From contig JBBHKE010002252.1 in assembly GCA_037447655.1 (NCBI GenBank), positions 1-32,287 of the forward strand: a DNA stretch of 32,287 nucleotides, written 5' to 3'. The stretch comes from Zygnema cylindricum. Its lineage: Eukaryota; Streptophyta; Zygnematophyceae; Zygnematales; Zygnemataceae. Numbering within the stretch: the first letter of the stretch is position 1; every line of letters begins with the position of its first letter. Below, piece after piece: positions 30,221 to 32,287 of this stretch. The notes under the pieces were generated by a model. It was not told the DNA's origin, made no database searches, and worked only from the letters and a program-made list of their open reading frames with translations. Made by a program: the position numbers and the translations under genes.

Positions 30221-30967
30221 TTCGGTCGGTTGAACAAGATCATACGTGGTTCCAATCGTAATCCATCACAACAGCAATTGGTGCCTCGCTGGCACAACTT
30301 GATGGAGAAGTGATACAAATATTACTGCTAGTAAACGTCTCCGTACGATTAAAGGAAATGCTTGTTGGAGGTTCACCCTAAGATTAAAACGATGGCTTGT
30401 CATGATAAATCTCAAATTCACAATTTTGAAAAAAGAAAAATGGGCACAATAATGTTTCCTGTTGCTTTTCCTTCCAATAAACGATTTCGTTTTTCGTTAG
30501 TTTCGCGTTGCGTTCGGTGTAAACTACACCGTTAATTGTTATTAGCCTTATGTACGCTATATCGGCCCCCCAAATTTTTGACATTGATACATTAAATATA
30601 ATAAGTTACACTATTTAAGGATATGGACCATAATTTGCCACGTCTCCTAACACTAAATTAAAATTAATGAAGCTAATTTTTTCTTTACACTAATAATTTC
30701 TATACGCTTATAACGATTCAAGGTTTACAGTTCAGTACACTACTGTACTGTACTCTTCCGTTCGTGGCGCAGCGCGTCGTAAAATGAAAAATGAGATGGA
30801 GTGACGTGGCGCCTTCACAAGCTGCTCTGCTGGCCACAAGTGACCCGAGAACCGGAAAGCTGTAGGGTTCTGTACAACTGAACTGCATATCTGCGTCTGT
30901 ACCGACGGCCTCTCAACGCGCTGTAAGACACCGCCACCTAGTGTCGTGGTGGTAAGTACAGTACATA
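30221..30967. other. intergenic region, nothing recognised
   Basis: No protein-like frame of note and no terminal repeats were found. The part from about 30765 is richer in G+C and CpG than the sequence before it but shows no identifiable gene. Confidence 0.4.
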
Positions 30968-30976
30968 TTTTTCGGT

Positions 30977-31778
30977 GGGAATTGCTAATCCCAGAGACAA
31001 TTTTTGCTGCGCGCAGGTAGTTGTTAGAAATTGTACATTTGAAGTACAATTTCGTACAAGCTACGTACCTTTAATTTCAGATCTGACGATCAATCTGTCG
31101 AATGACTTTGACTAGCGGATTATTGTACCGGCGGTTAAAAAAGTGTCGCGCTTTCAAACGTCGACCGTCATAAAAAAAAAATCACACGGCCGGCGCAGTT
31201 TTAGTGTAACCAAACGGCGACAGCCACATATAAATAAAATGGTTGCGTGCAAGTAGTTTATCACTTCATGTTAGCCGCAAAAATGAAATTAACTCGTTGT
31301 CACGTCCACCGTGGACGTGACGACGTGTCATTTTAGTTTCATCGATATTTATACCCGGGTAGTCGGGTATGCATTTTTATTTTGTACGAAGTTTATTTGG
31401 TTTCGTGCGAGTTTACACATGTTGTACGTCGTCCTTTAATATGTGTCTAAGTTCAAGGTAACGGTTCGCGAGTTGATTTCATTTTTGCAGTAAACTACAT
31501 GCCCGCATCCATTTTATTTATATGTGGCTGCCGCAGTTTGGTTATAGTAATCCTGCGTCGGCCGTGTGAAAAAAAAATTTTTTAAGACGGTAGACGTTTG
31601 CAAGCGCGACACTTTTTTAACCGCCGGTACAATATTCTGCCAGTCAAAGTTGTTCGACGGATTGACCGTCAGATCTTAAAGTAAAGGTACGTAGCATGTA
31701 CGAAGTTGTACTTCAAATGTACAATTTCTGACAACTACCTCCGCGCGGCAAAAATTGTCTCTGCGATTAGCAATACCC
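30977..31778. mobile_element. Mutator-like foldback element, non-autonomous
   Basis: The 802-bp element has ends GGGAATTGCTAATC and its inverted partner GATTAGCAATACCC. Arms of about 300 bp (30977 to about 31285, and about 31470-31778) are inverted copies at roughly 85-90% identity. They share CAGAGACAATTTTTGC, TTGTACATTTGAAGTAC, GTACCGGCGGTTAAAAAAG and GCCACATATAAATAAAATGG. The flanking 9-mers TTTTTCGGT (30968-30976) and TTTTTCGAC (31779-31787) agree at 7 of 9 positions, and Mutator-family transposases make 9-bp duplications. The unique centre is under 200 bp and contains a strong hairpin. No transposase is encoded. Confidence 0.78.
31299..31321. repeat. 11-bp-stem palindrome at the centre of the Mutator-like element
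   Basis: GTCACGTCCAC and GTGGACGTGAC pair perfectly around a single C. It lies close to the inner edge of the left arm. Confidence 0.85.
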
Positions 31779-31847
31779 TTTTTCGACATGGTTGGCCACG
31801 TGACATCGCGCTTACATCAGTTTTCCCACGAGTACAGACGATAGTTC

Positions 31848-32287
31848 AAAAGTAGGCGTTTTTATGGTAGGCGTTTGGTAGGCGCACAAAACTTGGCACA
31901 GAACTCGCGCAGATGAGGCATACTGTATGTGTGTGCGTTGTGCACACCCCTGTACGGACGTACGAATATGACGTATCATCATAGTACAGCGCACGCCGCT
32001 GGACAAAATTTTTTAGCGAACTGACACGGCGTAGGATGACATTCCGCGGGAAAAAAATCCCGGAAAAAAAAAAAAAAAAAACGGACCTGCATGCAGGCGC
32101 AAAAAAAAAAAAAAAAGGCCCTAAAAAAAGGGCGCCTTACAGTAGGATGCGGCACAGTCAAGCGATTTTTTAAAACAGGTCGCCGCACGCGACATGATAC
32201 TACTATGCAGTATAAGCATGCAGGCATGTCCCCACACGTGTTGCGTGTGTGTATGTCATACGGAGTAGACGCGCTCAAGACACGGTT
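31848..32287. mobile_element. second hAT-like foldback element, cut by the window end
   Basis: The left end ATAGTTCAAAAGTAGGCG resembles the ends of the 5917-7069 element. The arm from about 31870 to 32060 is mirrored, at lower identity, by about 32130-32287 (for example GGCGTAGGATGAC against GTAGGATGCGGCAC). The turn region holds poly-A runs at 32066-32083 and 32101-32116. The reverse strand of 31848-32090 matches 6262-6489. The right terminus and its duplication are outside the window, so the family is inferred from the left end only. Confidence 0.6.

Overview
This is a nuclear plant-type window with almost no recognisable host coding sequence. It is about two thirds A+T. It carries plant-style Ty3/gypsy (chromodomain-type) and Ty1/copia elements, a Mutator-like foldback element, hAT-like foldback elements, and a short solo LTR that contains a complete tRNA-like fold. 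Nothing identifies the species. No prokaryotic operon, CRISPR array or replication origin was seen.

Layout. Positions 1-1680 are degenerate simple repeats. 1680-5640 is intergenic sequence with a few possible host exons on the minus strand; I could not name the gene. 5917-7069 is a hAT-like foldback element with an exact 8-bp target duplication (GTATTTTT). 7078-8032 holds no gene. 8038-30215 is a 22-kb nest of retrotransposons. 30221-30976 is unannotated. 30977-31778 is a Mutator-like foldback element with about 300-bp inverted arms. A second hAT-like foldback element starts near 31848 and runs off the window end.

The nest. Two related gypsy elements lie head to tail on the minus strand and share one LTR: LTR-A 8038-9004, internal region 1, LTR-B 22187-23150, internal region 2, LTR-C 29204-30168. 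The whole block is flanked by ATATT (8033-8037 and 30216-30220). LTR-B and LTR-C belong to one sequence subfamily and LTR-A to another. Outside LTR-C lies a 47-bp remnant (30169-30215) that looks like an LTR-A-type terminus. The simplest reading is that an older A-type element inserted first. A B-type relative then landed 47 bp inside its 5' LTR, and LTR-LTR recombination removed the rest of that LTR.

Later insertions can be dated relative to this because the sister internal region preserves each empty site. A same-family solo LTR in opposite orientation (10270-11243) splits the integrase of internal region 1. A full-length copia element (12127-18535, duplication GGTTG) splits its reverse transcriptase. 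A 229-bp solo LTR carrying a tRNA-like cloverleaf (28120-28348, duplication CAATT) splits gag of internal region 2.

All polyproteins are broken by stops and frameshifts, so no autonomous element remains. Gag, protease, reverse transcriptase, RNase H and integrase can still be read in pieces and are annotated below as decayed genes.
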